Shown piece by piece: positions 52,912 through 62,100 of a DNA stretch of 64,000 bases. The first letter of the stretch is position 1, and each line of letters begins with the position of its first letter. The notes under the pieces were generated by a model. That model searched no databases. It was not told the origin of the DNA and was given only the letters and a program-made list of their open reading frames with translations. The DNA is from Roseateles oligotrophus (GTDB lineage Bacteria; Pseudomonadota; Gammaproteobacteria; Burkholderiales; Burkholderiaceae_C). The position numbers were made by a program, and so were the translations under genes. Where the stretch lies: assembly GCF_025717515.1 (NCBI RefSeq), contig NZ_JAJIRN010000010.1, positions 230,243-294,242 of the forward strand, written 5' to 3'.

Positions 52912-53003
52912 GGTTTGTAGGAGGGCATGGGCTTGGCGCGGATTGTGCATGCTGCGCCGCAATTCAACCGCAACGCGTGGCAGCCCGACCCGCTAGCCCC
53001 TGC

Positions 53004-55751
53004 TCAAACTGCTGCCGGCGCCGCGCGGCGCCTTTTTGCAATGGCGCCGACCCCGAGCAAGCCCGCCAGCATCAAAGCCCAGCTGCCGGGCTCGGGCACG
53101 GCGGTGACCGTGATGGTGCCGTTTGTGTAGAGCTGGCTGAAGTCCAGCTGCGTGCCCTCGGCCAGCATGAAGCCGGTCGCGTCGATGCTTTTGAACGTGC
53201 CGCTGCTCGTGCCCCAATCGAGCAAATCAAAGCTCTGGCCGGCCTGCGCCACAAAGCCGTTCCAGGAGGTCAGCGTCAGCTTGCCGCCCATCTTGAAATT
53301 GCCGCCGACCACCAATTTGTCAAAACTGCTGTCCAGCAGCGGCGAACCCTCGGCGCAGCCCAAGGCCGTGCAGGCGTTGATGCCACCGATTTCGGCCATG
53401 TAGGTGTTGCTGCTGGCGAAGGTGACCGAGCCCTGGATATAGCCATAGCCGGGCGAGTTGCCGATGGCCAGGCCGCCCTCGAAGAACATCTTGCCGTCGC
53501 CATTGACGTCGGCCCCATTGCGCTGCTGGACCTTGGCCGCAAAGGTCGCGATCGAGCCTTCGGTGACGCGCAGCTCGGCGTCCTTCTGGACCTCCAACGT
53601 GCCGTAAAAGGTCGTGTTGCTGAGGCCCGAGAGAATGATCTGGCTGCCCGCGCCGGCGACGATATTGGCCCGCAAGGCCGAGGTTCCGCCGCTCAGAAAG
53701 ATTTGGCCTTGGTTGCTCAAGGTGCCCGAGCTCAGCGTACCGAAGCCATTGATGCTGGCGCCGGCCTGGTTGACCATCGCTTTGCCGTTGTTGTCCAGCG
53801 TGCCGCCGGCCAATTGGATCTGGCCGGCATTGCTGGCCAGACCCTGGCTGATCAGCAATTTGGCACCGCTGCCGGCGGCCAAGGTGCCGCCGTTCGGGCT
53901 GACGATGCGGCCGGCCAAGGTCAGCGTGCCGCCTTGCGCTTCGATCATGCCGACGGGGTCGATATTGGAGATGTCGCTGGTGATGCGGCCCAGGCCCTGG
54001 ATCAGGCCATGGTTGCCGATCTGGGCGCCGGCCAGGGTGGCCGTGTTGGCGCCGAGCAAGATCTGACCCCGGTTGACAAAGCTCTGGTCGATGCGGGTCT
54101 GGCCCTTGTCCACCACCAGGCTGCCAAAGTTGACGAAGCCCGAGGCGATGCTGCCATTGCCGCTGATGCTGCCCAGGCTGGTATTGAGCAGCACGCCGCT
54201 GCCGACCACGGCGCCGCCGTTCAGGTTGAGCTGACCCGCGTTGTCCAGCTGGGTGTCGAGCCCAAGTTCCAGCTGCCGCCCGGCCAAGAGGTTCCAGCTG
54301 CCGCGGTTCTCGTTGACGCCGGTGTTGCTGAGGATCAAATCGCCGCCGCTCTGCGTCAGCAAGCCGGCGTTGATGAAGCCGCCCGTGCCGGCTATGCGGC
54401 CATGGCCGTTCAGCTCGGTGACGTTGAACAGCAGGCCGGCGCCGCTCAAGCTGCCGCCGGCCAGCTGCAGGCTGCCGACATTGCTCAGGCGCGTGGTGGT
54501 GCTGAGCGTGCTGCCCTGGCCGACGCTGACCTGTCCAGACAGCGTGGCGCTGCCGACCTGCAGCTGGCCGCCGGCCAAGTTCAGCACGCTGGCGTCGTTC
54601 TGCGTCAGCATGCCATCGACACGCAGGCTCATGGCGCCAGTCAGCGTGGTGTTGCGGGCCAGCAGGCTGGCGTCGGCAAAGCTGGCGTCGCCGCTGAAGT
54701 GCAAGGCGCCGCCGGTCCAGACAAAGCTGCCGGCCTTGCTGGAATCGGCGCTATTGACCAGGTTCAGCGTGCCGCCGGTCTGGGTGATGACGCCGCCGGC
54801 CTCGATGCTGAGCTTGCCGGCGCTCAAGGTCCCACCGTTCAGCGTATAGCTGCCCGCCTTGCCCGCCCGCAGCCGGCCCGCCACTTGGTGGGTGGTGTTG
54901 CCCGCTTGGGTAAAGCTGCTGGCGCCGCCACCGACGCCGATATCGACCCAGCCGCTGTTGAGGCTGGCCGCGCCGTCGTTGCTATTGAGGATGTAGCTGC
55001 CCTTGCCCTGGCTGTCGCCCTGATAGCCCAGCATCAGCGCGCCTATGGTGGCGCTGCCGCCGCTCTGGGTGAAGCTACCGGTGCCGAACACGCCTATCGT
55101 CACCTGATCACGGACGTTGAAGCTGCCGCCCTTGAGCGTCACGGTGCCACTGGTACCCAGGTTGTCGTAGCCCGCGCGGAATTGGCCCAGCACCGTCGTC
55201 GTGCCGCCGCTTTGATTGAAGGCCCCGGTGCTGCTGTAATACCAGCCGATGTCCACATCACCGGCCACGGCGGCGGTGCCGACATTGAGCGAACCAGCAC
55301 TCAGGTTGTAGACGCCCGAGCCCGCGCCCTGGTAGCCGCCGACGAAGAGCCGGCCGGTCGTGTTCGACCCACCGGACTGGTTGTAGGTCGAGATCTGCGC
55401 CTGGCCGCTTCCGATGCTCTCGGTCACGGCGATCATCGCGCTGCCGGTGAGGCTCTGGTTGATGGTCGAGCCGTAGTCCAGATTCAGCAAATTCAGGCCA
55501 GCGCCCGTCATCACCGAGGCGAAGCTCGCTGTCCTGCTGCTTGCGCCCGAGCTGCCGACCACGGCATCGTCGCCATTGACCGGCCCAAGGCCGCCCACCC
55601 ATGAGCTGGTGGAGCTCCACAAGGCGCCGTTGGCGCCGGTGAAGGTCACTGTGGCGGCCTGGGCAGAGCCGACGGCGCAGGCCGCTAGGGCCAGGCCAAT
55701 GGCCACATGCGGCGGCAGGCGACGGAAGTTTGCTGAGGCAGAGCGGTTCAT
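53004..55751 (-). CDS. PEP-CTERM beta-helix repeat protein (copy 2)
   Basis: 915 residues from the ATG at 55751, which is followed by a signal peptide (VAIGLALAACAVGSAQA). It shares the whole architecture of copy 1 and long identical stretches, such as GDDAVVGSSGASSRTASFAS and NSPGYGYIQGSVTFASSNTY. Differences are scattered substitutions plus small changes in the first third and in the tail, here VPEPGSWALMLAGLLGVGAI followed by KRRRAAPAAV. The similarity extends to the DNA, so this is a fairly recent tandem duplication. The predicted role is surface or matrix structure. It is divergent from the ECF sigma gene by 180 bases. Confidence 0.9.
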   Translation of the reverse strand: MNRSASANFRRLPPHVAIGLALAACAVGSAQAATVTFTGANGALWSSTSSWVGGLGPVNGDDAVVGSSGASSRTASFASVMTGAGLNLLNLDYGSTINQSLTGSAMIAVTESIGSGQAQISTYNQSGGSNTTGRLFVGGYQGAGSGVYNLSAGSLNVGTAAVAGDVDIGWYYSSTGAFNQSGGTTTVLGQFRAGYDNLGTSGTVTLKGGSFNVRDQVTIGVFGTGSFTQSGGSATIGALMLGYQGDSQGKGSYILNSNDGAASLNSGWVDIGVGGGASSFTQAGNTTHQVAGRLRAGKAGSYTLNGGTLSAGKLSIEAGGVITQTGGTLNLVNSADSSKAGSFVWTGGALHFSGDASFADASLLARNTTLTGAMSLRVDGMLTQNDASVLNLAGGQLQVGSATLSGQVSVGQGSTLSTTTRLSNVGSLQLAGGSLSGAGLLFNVTELNGHGRIAGTGGFINAGLLTQSGGDLILSNTGVNENRGSWNLLAGRQLELGLDTQLDNAGQLNLNGGAVVGSGVLLNTSLGSISGNGSIASGFVNFGSLVVDKGQTRIDQSFVNRGQILLGANTATLAGAQIGNHGLIQGLGRITSDISNIDPVGMIEAQGGTLTLAGRIVSPNGGTLAAGSGAKLLISQGLASNAGQIQLAGGTLDNNGKAMVNQAGASINGFGTLSSGTLSNQGQIFLSGGTSALRANIVAGAGSQIILSGLSNTTFYGTLEVQKDAELRVTEGSIATFAAKVQQRNGADVNGDGKMFFEGGLAIGNSPGYGYIQGSVTFASSNTYMAEIGGINACTALGCAEGSPLLDSSFDKLVVGGNFKMGGKLTLTSWNGFVAQAGQSFDLLDWGTSSGTFKSIDATGFMLAEGTQLDFSQLYTNGTITVTAVPEPGSWALMLAGLLGVGAIAKRRRAAPAAV

Positions 55752-55780
55752 GGTGGTGTGTCCTGTTGGGGGTTGCCGGT

Positions 55781-55796
55781 TGGCAGGGGGCTTGCA
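55781..55796 (+). promoter_or_regulatory. Candidate sigma-54 promoter for the ECF/kinase operon
   Basis: TGGCAGGGGGCTTGCA keeps the invariant GG (55782-55783) and GC (55794-55795) with exactly ten bases between, and matches TGGCAC-N5-TTGCA at all but one position. It points toward the sigma-factor gene, giving a leader of about 120 bases. No enhancer site was identified. Confidence 0.5.
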
Positions 55797-55873
55797 CTTT
55801 CGCTCTGCCCTCTTGGCTAAGACGCAGTCCAGCGGCCATTGCGACAGCCTTGCTGCTTTTCTTTCGGCCCACC

Positions 55874-55888
55874 CCCCTGAATCAGGGG
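55874..55888. promoter_or_regulatory. 7-bp palindrome, possible operator
   Basis: CCCCTGA and TCAGGGG flank a single A, in the divergent region between the second PEP-CTERM gene and the ECF sigma gene, 43 bases before the sigma start. The symmetry suggests a dimeric regulator site; nothing identifies the protein. Confidence 0.4.
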
Positions 55889-55931
55889 TGTCACGCTTGC
55901 CCCGCATAATCGCCCGCAAAACCACACACCT

Positions 55932-56522
55932 ATGAGCAGCAGCCCACCTTCCGTCACCGAACTCCTGGCCCATGCATCCCTAGGCGAGGCCGGCGCGGTC
56001 AATGCGCTGTTCGAGCGGCTCTACCCCGAGATCAAGCGGGCCGCGCGGGCCAGGTTGGCGCAGGCCAGCGGCGTGCCGGGCCTGAACACCACCGCGCTGG
56101 TGCATGAGAGCTTTCTGCGCATGGCCGATAGCGAAGGTCTGCAAGGCAATTCGCGCGGCCAGTTCTTTGCCTATGTGGGGCGGGTGCTGCGCTCGGTCGT
56201 CGTTGACCATATCCGGGCCGCATCGGCCGACAAGCGCGGTGGCGATGTGGGCATCTTGCTGACGCTGTCGGCCGCGGCCGAGGTGGTGGCGCCGATCAGC
56301 TCGGGCGTCGAGCTGATCGCAATCGACCGGGCTTTGCTACAGATGCAGCAGCTCGACCCGGGTCTGTATCAGTTGCTGGAGATGATCGGTTTTGCCGGCA
56401 CACCGATGGGCGAGGTGGCGCATCTGCGCGGGGTGGCGCGGCGTACCGTGGAGCGCGACCTGATCAAGGCCAGAGCCTTGTTGACCGAATTGCTGGGCGA
56501 TAGCGCGGCGACCGTTTACTGA
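55932..56522 (+). CDS. ECF sigma factor (TIGR02999-like)
   Basis: 196 residues. Region 2 (VNALFERLYPEIKRAARARL, then LVHESFLRM and FFAYVGRVLRSVVVDHIRA) and region 4 (LYQLLEMIGFAGTPMGEVAHLRGVARRTVERDLIKARALL) follow the TIGR02999 type of extracytoplasmic-function sigma factor. That group is commonly found beside Ser/Thr kinases instead of anti-sigma factors, and the same is true here: the stop TGA shares its last base with the ATG of the kinase gene. Activation by kinase-dependent phosphorylation is known for related ECF groups and is a fair inference. Confidence 0.92.
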   Translation: MSSSPPSVTELLAHASLGEAGAVNALFERLYPEIKRAARARLAQASGVPGLNTTALVHESFLRMADSEGLQGNSRGQFFAYVGRVLRSVVVDHIRAASADKRGGDVGILLTLSAAAEVVAPISSGVELIAIDRALLQMQQLDPGLYQLLEMIGFAGTPMGEVAHLRGVARRTVERDLIKARALLTELLGDSAATVY

Positions 56523-59326
56523 TGAATGACGAGCCGACGCTGGATCGCCCGCGTTGGCAGCGGCTCTCCGCGCTGCTCGATGAAGCGTTGGAGCTGCCCG
56601 GCGAGGCGCGAGCGCCTTGGCTGGCTGCACTGGGCGCCGCCGATGCGCCGCTGGCCGCACAGCTGGGCCGCATGTTGGCCGCTCAGCCACAAGCAACGAC
56701 CGGCGCCTTCGACGCCCTCTTGCAGCAAGCGCTGCAGCATGATGAAGCAAAGGTAGAGCCCGGGCCCGATCTGGCCGGCCGGCGCATGGGTGCCTGGGCC
56801 TTGCTGCGCAAGATCGGCGAGGGCGGCATGGGCCAGGCTTGGGCCGCGCGGCGCGCCGACGGGCTGTATGAGCAAGAGGTGGTGGTCAAGCTCTTGCGCG
56901 GCGACCTGCAGCAGGCCTCGCTGTCGGAACGCTTCGCGCGGGAGCGCGCGGTGCTGGCGCGGCTCAGCCATCCCGGCATTGCCAAGTTGCTGGATGCCGG
57001 CGTTGAAGCCGGCTTGCCGTTTCTGGTGCTCGAATATGTCAACGGTCGCACGCTGACCGAGCATGCGCGCGCCGCCTGCCCGACGGTGGCGGAGCGGGTG
57101 ACGCTGGTGATCCGCGTGGCCCAAGCGGTCGAGCATGCGCATGCTCAGCTGGTGGTGCACCGTGACTTGAAACCGTCGAACGTGATGGTCAGCTTCGAAG
57201 GCAACCCCAAGGTGCTGGACTTCGGCATCGCCGGCCTGCTGGATGATGAAGCGCCGGGTGAGCTGACACGCCTCAGCGGGCGTGGCCTGACCCTGGGCTA
57301 CGCCGCACCCGAGCAACTCAGCGGCGCGCCCATCGGCGTGGCGGCCGATGTCTACACGCTCGGCGTGCTCTTGTTCGAGTTGCTGGAGGGCCGCTTGCCG
57401 TTTGCGACCGAAGGCAGGTCGAGAGCCGCCGCCGAGCATGACTTGCTGCACCTGGAAGCGCCACGCCTGGGTCAATTGCCGGCCGGTGAGCCTTCCGGCA
57501 GGCCCGTAGATGTCGCCCGTGTGCAAGGCGACCTGGAGGCCATCGTCGCCAAGGCCTTGCGCAAAGATCCGGCCTCGCGCTATGCCGGCGTTGGCGCCCT
57601 GGTCGACGACCTGCGCCTGTGGCTGGCGCAGCGCCCGGTCGGCGCGCAAGGCGAGGACTGGCGCCACCGCAGCAATTTGTGGCTGCGTCGCAATGCCTTG
57701 CCGGCGGCCTTGGGCGGCACGCTGGCGCTGGCGGTGTTGGCCGGCTTGGGCGTCAGCCTGGCGCAATGGCGGCGTGCCGACGCGGCCGCCCGTCAGTCCG
57801 ATCAAGTGACGCTTTACCTGACTGACTTGCTCGGCAGCGCCAGCCCCGATGTGCATGGCGGTGAGTCGCCCAATGTCTTGCAACTGCTGGAGAAAAGCCG
57901 CCAGGAGCTGGATGGCAAATTCAAGGATGAGCCCGCCACCAAGGCGCGCCTGCTGGAGGTGATGACCAAAACCTACGAGGGCCTGAGCCGCTACGACTTG
58001 GCGGGGCCCTTGGCGGAGCAGTGGATCGCACTGACCGCTCAGGCCTATGGTGAAGATGACGAGCGCACCATCAATGCGCGGCTCAAGCTGGCGCAGATCT
58101 ACACCCCGTCCGGTCCCTGGGACGGCGTGATCGCCCAACTGGAGCCGCTGCGGCCGCGGATCGCCAAGCTGTATGGGCCGCGCTCGGAAACCATGCGCGA
58201 ATTGCTGGCCGTGCTGGCCGACAGTCAAATGAAAACCGGACGGCTGCGAGCCGCTGCGCAGACGCTGCAATTGCTGGGTGAACTGACCGACAGTCTCTAT
58301 CCCCCGGGCAGTTTCGAGCGCGCTTTTCACCACAATTTTGTCTCCATCCTGCATTCGGGTCAGGGGCGATTCAGCGCAGCCCTGGCCGAGCTGCGCCAGA
58401 CCGAATCCGCACAAACCCATGCCTCGACCGACAACCTCAGACACGCCTTGACCTTGCGCCGCAACACCTGGGCGATGCAGATCCGGTTGGGTGACTACGA
58501 CCGGATTGAAGAACGCTATCTGGACCTGGTCGCCGAGATGGATCGCCTGCATGGCAACGGCAGCGCGACACGGGCGCATCTGCACCCGGAAATGGCCCGT
58601 TATCACAACGACCGGGGCGAGTTCACGCAGTTGCTGGCTGATCGCGAGGCCTTCCTAGCCGCCAATAATGGCACGCCCAAGCCAGCGCTGGCGGCCTCAC
58701 GCGCCGCGCTTTTGCTGGCCCGCACGCTGGCCCACGCGGCGCCCGCTGCCGAGTTGGCCGCCCAGGCACAAACCCTGTTGGCGGCAGTGGCTGCCGATGG
58801 CCGCCAGCTCGGTGCCTTGAGACGCGCCGACGCCTGGCTGTCATTGGCGCGCGTCGGCCTGCTGCTGGACGATCAGGCGCTGGCCGCAGCCGCGATCCAG
58901 CGCCTGCGCAGTGACGCCGAGTTGCATCTGAGCGAAGACCAATGGCTGAACAGCCGGGTCGCACAGGCCGAGGGCGAGCTGCTGCGGGCCCAGGGTGATA
59001 TGCAGGGCAGCGCCAAGCTGCTGGCGCAGCGTGTGGGCCTGCTGGACACCAGCCCCGACAAGACCGTGCCGGCGCTCTGGCAAGCCCGGCTCGACTTGGC
59101 CACCACCTTGGTCATGATGCGTGACCCAAGCGCGGCCGCCGCATTGGCGCTGGCTGGCGCTGCCCGCCCGCCGCAGATGCCAAAAAACCATCCGCTCGAT
59201 GCGGTGCAGCATTACCTGGCACAGCTGGAGCAGGGCGCCGATGCACACTGGGCCAGGCTGCCTGTCGAGCGGGCCTACGGGCGCAAGGCGACTGAGCTGC
59301 CGGCCGGGCTGGGCGGCATTTTCTGA
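56522..59326 (+). CDS. Membrane Ser/Thr protein kinase with TPR-like C-terminus
   Basis: 934 residues. A short helical N-terminus (1-80) precedes a Hanks-type kinase domain (about 88-375): glycine loop IGEGGMGQAW, ATP Lys in EVVVKLL, catalytic loop VHRDLKPSNVMV, DFGIAGLL and APEQLSG. All catalytic residues are present. A single membrane helix lies at about 398-415 (ALPAALGGTLALAVLAGLGVSL). The remaining about 510 residues are predicted helical TPR-like repeats on the other side of the membrane, probably the sensor. Coupled to the ECF sigma gene by a 1-base overlap. Together they look like an envelope-to-transcription relay. Confidence 0.94.
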   Translation: MNDEPTLDRPRWQRLSALLDEALELPGEARAPWLAALGAADAPLAAQLGRMLAAQPQATTGAFDALLQQALQHDEAKVEPGPDLAGRRMGAWALLRKIGEGGMGQAWAARRADGLYEQEVVVKLLRGDLQQASLSERFARERAVLARLSHPGIAKLLDAGVEAGLPFLVLEYVNGRTLTEHARAACPTVAERVTLVIRVAQAVEHAHAQLVVHRDLKPSNVMVSFEGNPKVLDFGIAGLLDDEAPGELTRLSGRGLTLGYAAPEQLSGAPIGVAADVYTLGVLLFELLEGRLPFATEGRSRAAAEHDLLHLEAPRLGQLPAGEPSGRPVDVARVQGDLEAIVAKALRKDPASRYAGVGALVDDLRLWLAQRPVGAQGEDWRHRSNLWLRRNALPAALGGTLALAVLAGLGVSLAQWRRADAAARQSDQVTLYLTDLLGSASPDVHGGESPNVLQLLEKSRQELDGKFKDEPATKARLLEVMTKTYEGLSRYDLAGPLAEQWIALTAQAYGEDDERTINARLKLAQIYTPSGPWDGVIAQLEPLRPRIAKLYGPRSETMRELLAVLADSQMKTGRLRAAAQTLQLLGELTDSLYPPGSFERAFHHNFVSILHSGQGRFSAALAELRQTESAQTHASTDNLRHALTLRRNTWAMQIRLGDYDRIEERYLDLVAEMDRLHGNGSATRAHLHPEMARYHNDRGEFTQLLADREAFLAANNGTPKPALAASRAALLLARTLAHAAPAAELAAQAQTLLAAVAADGRQLGALRRADAWLSLARVGLLLDDQALAAAAIQRLRSDAELHLSEDQWLNSRVAQAEGELLRAQGDMQGSAKLLAQRVGLLDTSPDKTVPALWQARLDLATTLVMMRDPSAAAALALAGAARPPQMPKNHPLDAVQHYLAQLEQGADAHWARLPVERAYGRKATELPAGLGGIF

Positions 59327-59339
59327 GAGCCGGCTCCGC

Positions 59340-60914
59340 TCAAACCTGCCGTTTGTGCGTCAGCTGCGTGATCAGCAGGTCGCGCAGCGCGGTGTAGAAA
59401 ACCGGCACGCTGGCCATGCTGGCCTGGGCAAACGCCGTCGCCGTGGCGCGCCGCTCCGCTGCGCTGTGTTCGGCCTGCAAGCGCAGGTCCAAGGCCTGCC
59501 AGCCCGCCATCAGCTCGGCTTCAAAGTTAGTGCGCCGCTCCAGCAGAAGCGGCAGCGCTTTTTGGTAGGCCAGTTGCATCAGGTTGTCGACGAAGTCTAT
59601 GCACCAGCGCGCCGACGCTGCACTGAACTGCTCGGGGTCGTAGTCGCTGAAGCAGGGGTGCAGCGCATCGATGCCGACATGCATCGGGATCCAGCTGCTG
59701 ACATGCGGGTTGTCCAGGGCCAGCCAGTAGACGGCGGCGATATCGTCGGGCAGGCCCCGGCGCAGCTGGCAGATCGAGCTGAGGTGGCCGAAATGCCGGG
59801 CCACCGGGCGTCTATGCGTCAGGCGCAAGAGCCGGCGCATGTCGGGGTTAGGGAACGGGGTGGCCAGCGGGCTTTTGGCCACATGCCCGCTCGCGTCGAC
59901 GACCTGCCATTGCGGCTGCTCGGTGATGTCGTAGATCGTGCCCTCAAAGGTCGAGCGATGAAACGCCATCACATCGCCCAGGCCCAGCTTGCGCTCGGGC
60001 GCGACCGAGAAGGGGTAGATGTCCAGCGGCTCCACGACCTGATGGTAGGCATCCAGCGTCGCATACCGGTCGCCCTCCAACCGGCGGGCCGGCCAGGGGC
60101 GCAGGTTCGGTGCCACATCGGCGTAGAACAGCCACAGCCGCGCTGACGCCCATTCATGCGGCAGCGGGATGTAGGCCTGCTGCCAATCGAAGGGTCGGCC
60201 GGCTTCGGGCCGGTACCAGCCGCGCTCGGCGGCATAACTTTGCACATGAGCGCAAGCCAGGAAACGCTCGCTGTCGGCCAGGTCCAGCTCGCGCAGGATG
60301 CTCCAGTTGGCGACCACTAGCGCATGGTCGGCCTCCATGCGGCGGGCCGCCCAGATGGCACCGGGCAAGCCGCTGTCTGCACGCCAACCCGGACCGACGC
60401 CGACGATCTCCAGCACCCAGACCTCGTCCGGGTCGGCAATGCAGAGCAGTTCGCTGCCGTCTCCGCAGCTGCTCAGAAAACCATGGCGCTCCATCAGATT
60501 GCCAACGAGCAAGACCGCCTCGCGTGCACGCCGGCAGCGCTGCAGCGCGAACACCATCGCCTGCTCGACGGTCATGATTTGCTCGCCTTGGCCGCGCTCG
60601 CATTTCAGCTCGGGGCGCTGCGAGGTGGTGCTTTCGGCGATGGCGAGCTGGTGCTCGTTGAGATGCGAATAGGCCGAGTGGAAATAGGCAAAGGTGTGCG
60701 GCACCTGTTCGATTTCGCCGATCACCTCGCCGTAGTAATCAAGCTCGGGTTTGACGATGTTCTGCAGCCCCCAATGCACCGGCGCCATCGCACCGGGCGG
60801 GTGGTCTTGCGCGGCAATCTTGCGCACGCGCGAATCCTGGCCGCTGTCGGAGTGGCTGATGAGCGTCGAGCCATCGACGCTGGCGCGCGGCCCAATGGCG
60901 ATCACGGTGCACAT
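59340..60914 (-). CDS. C69-family dipeptidase
   Basis: 524 residues. The protein starts MCTVIAIGPRASVDGSTLI, so after removal of Met the N-terminal nucleophile is Cys2, the hallmark of peptidase C69 (PepD) in the Ntn-hydrolase group. Further conserved pieces are ISHSDSGQDSRVRK, QLAIAESTT and LLVGNLMERHGF. Length (about 470-540) is usual. No propeptide or signal is present, so it is expected to be cytosolic and to cleave dipeptides. It converges with the kinase gene (13 bases between stops). Confidence 0.9.
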   Translation of the reverse strand: MCTVIAIGPRASVDGSTLISHSDSGQDSRVRKIAAQDHPPGAMAPVHWGLQNIVKPELDYYGEVIGEIEQVPHTFAYFHSAYSHLNEHQLAIAESTTSQRPELKCERGQGEQIMTVEQAMVFALQRCRRAREAVLLVGNLMERHGFLSSCGDGSELLCIADPDEVWVLEIVGVGPGWRADSGLPGAIWAARRMEADHALVVANWSILRELDLADSERFLACAHVQSYAAERGWYRPEAGRPFDWQQAYIPLPHEWASARLWLFYADVAPNLRPWPARRLEGDRYATLDAYHQVVEPLDIYPFSVAPERKLGLGDVMAFHRSTFEGTIYDITEQPQWQVVDASGHVAKSPLATPFPNPDMRRLLRLTHRRPVARHFGHLSSICQLRRGLPDDIAAVYWLALDNPHVSSWIPMHVGIDALHPCFSDYDPEQFSAASARWCIDFVDNLMQLAYQKALPLLLERRTNFEAELMAGWQALDLRLQAEHSAAERRATATAFAQASMASVPVFYTALRDLLITQLTHKRQV

Positions 60915-61084
60915 GTGAGAGTCCTTGTTCTTGTAGCGATCGGCCGGCAGTTTGACCTAAAAATTGGCCAAGTCGGGCGAATACTGCGGTTTTCCTACGC
61001 AAATCACCGGATCCCTTGTCGCGGCCTTGCTTAGCATCCTTGCTCTGAACTGCCGAGCAGGCATTGACTCAGGGGGACTCCAGC

Positions 61085-61852
61085 ATGACTCAGGAAATCA
61101 ACTCCTTGGCGCGCACCGCCATGCAGCGCAGCATGTATTCGGCCACACCGAATTCGAACTTCGCCGCCGACTTCCGGGCCAGCTTTGCCCAGGCCAAGGC
61201 GCTGATGCAAGATGGCGAGCAAGAGCAGGCCGAGCTGGCCTTGAGTCAGACCCTGGGACAGACACAAATGGAAAGCGCCGAGCGCCGCGCCTTGGGCGTG
61301 GCCGCCGAATTCCAGTTCGCGGCCCTGCTCGACAAGGCCTACGCCGGCAATGCCCTGGACAATCCACAGGCCTTCTTGAAGAGCTTGAGCGCGGGCGAGA
61401 TGGAGCAGCTGCGCGTCCAGCATGGCCTGGCCGATGAGATCCAGATCGATGGCTTGTCACGCGAAGGCGCCAGCAATTTGTTGCTGCCAAACGGCTTTAG
61501 CCTGGATCTGAATGCCGATGGCTTTGAGGAAGTCGGGCTTGCCAGGACCGGGCATTTCCCGCCGCGCGATGCGCCCGATTCTTTCAAGACCGCCTGGTTC
61601 GCGGCAACCGAGAAGATGGACGAGGGTCAAGTCATGGATTACGCATTCATGATGCATACCGCTGTTTACGGCTTCGGCATGGGCGACGCGCCTGCGGCTC
61701 CAGTCAATCCGGTTGATCAGATGTCCACCTACCGCGATTTTGTCGACAACTATCTGGCCGCCATCAAGCAAAGCCACGGCTATATGGCGCCGGGCCAATA
61801 CGAGCGCGACAACGAATTCTTCGAGCGCTTGGCGGGCCTGATGCACGCTTGA
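61085..61852 (+). CDS. Uncharacterised soluble protein with a calcium-loop-like motif
   Basis: 255 residues from the ATG at 61085, preceded by AGGGGGA with good spacing. No signal peptide or membrane helix. It is largely helical and charged (ADFRASFAQAKALMQDGEQE; ALSQTLGQTQMESAERRALGV). A stretch SLDLNADGFEEVG at about 139-151 has the DxNxDGxxE form of EF-hand or dockerin calcium loops. No family is recognised. It is divergent from the dipeptidase gene and flanked by 170 and 248 bases of non-coding DNA. Confidence 0.7.
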   Translation: MTQEINSLARTAMQRSMYSATPNSNFAADFRASFAQAKALMQDGEQEQAELALSQTLGQTQMESAERRALGVAAEFQFAALLDKAYAGNALDNPQAFLKSLSAGEMEQLRVQHGLADEIQIDGLSREGASNLLLPNGFSLDLNADGFEEVGLARTGHFPPRDAPDSFKTAWFAATEKMDEGQVMDYAFMMHTAVYGFGMGDAPAAPVNPVDQMSTYRDFVDNYLAAIKQSHGYMAPGQYERDNEFFERLAGLMHA

Positions 61853-62100
61853 TGCGCGTTCCGGGCTTCCGCCTTGCCTGCTGCCCCGCTTCGGGCTGGG
61901 CATTGGGAGGGGCCTCAGGCTCGGCCCTTCAAGATCAAACAAGCCTGTACCGTTGGGTCCCGAATACGGCGGCCATAGGCGGGGGCGTAGGCACCGCTAT
62001 TGCCTAGTCCAAATTATTTCTGAGTTCCATGCCGCAGCCAGGTCAAGTCCAGGCTTGTATGGATAGGAATAAAGAATAGATGGCCGGCCGGCAACTCGGC

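Noticed and set aside
52905..55604. 899-residue open frame on the plus strand opposite the second PEP-CTERM gene, and a 528-residue one at 48664-50250 opposite the first
   Set aside because: Both mirror the repetitive Gly/Ser codons of the real genes, giving Ala/Gly/Gln/Asp-rich low-complexity text with no signal, motif or ribosome site. The minus-strand frames have signal peptides and PEP-CTERM tails.
47674..55751. Periodic repeats that could suggest CRISPR or satellite DNA
   Set aside because: The periodicity is in-frame protein repeat coding for beta-helix turns; there are no constant short repeats with unique spacers.
56516..58606. 696-residue minus-strand open frame opposite the Ser/Thr kinase gene
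   Set aside because: It is the antisense shadow of a GC-rich gene: Gln/Gly/Arg/His-rich and without family motifs, whereas the plus frame holds a complete kinase.
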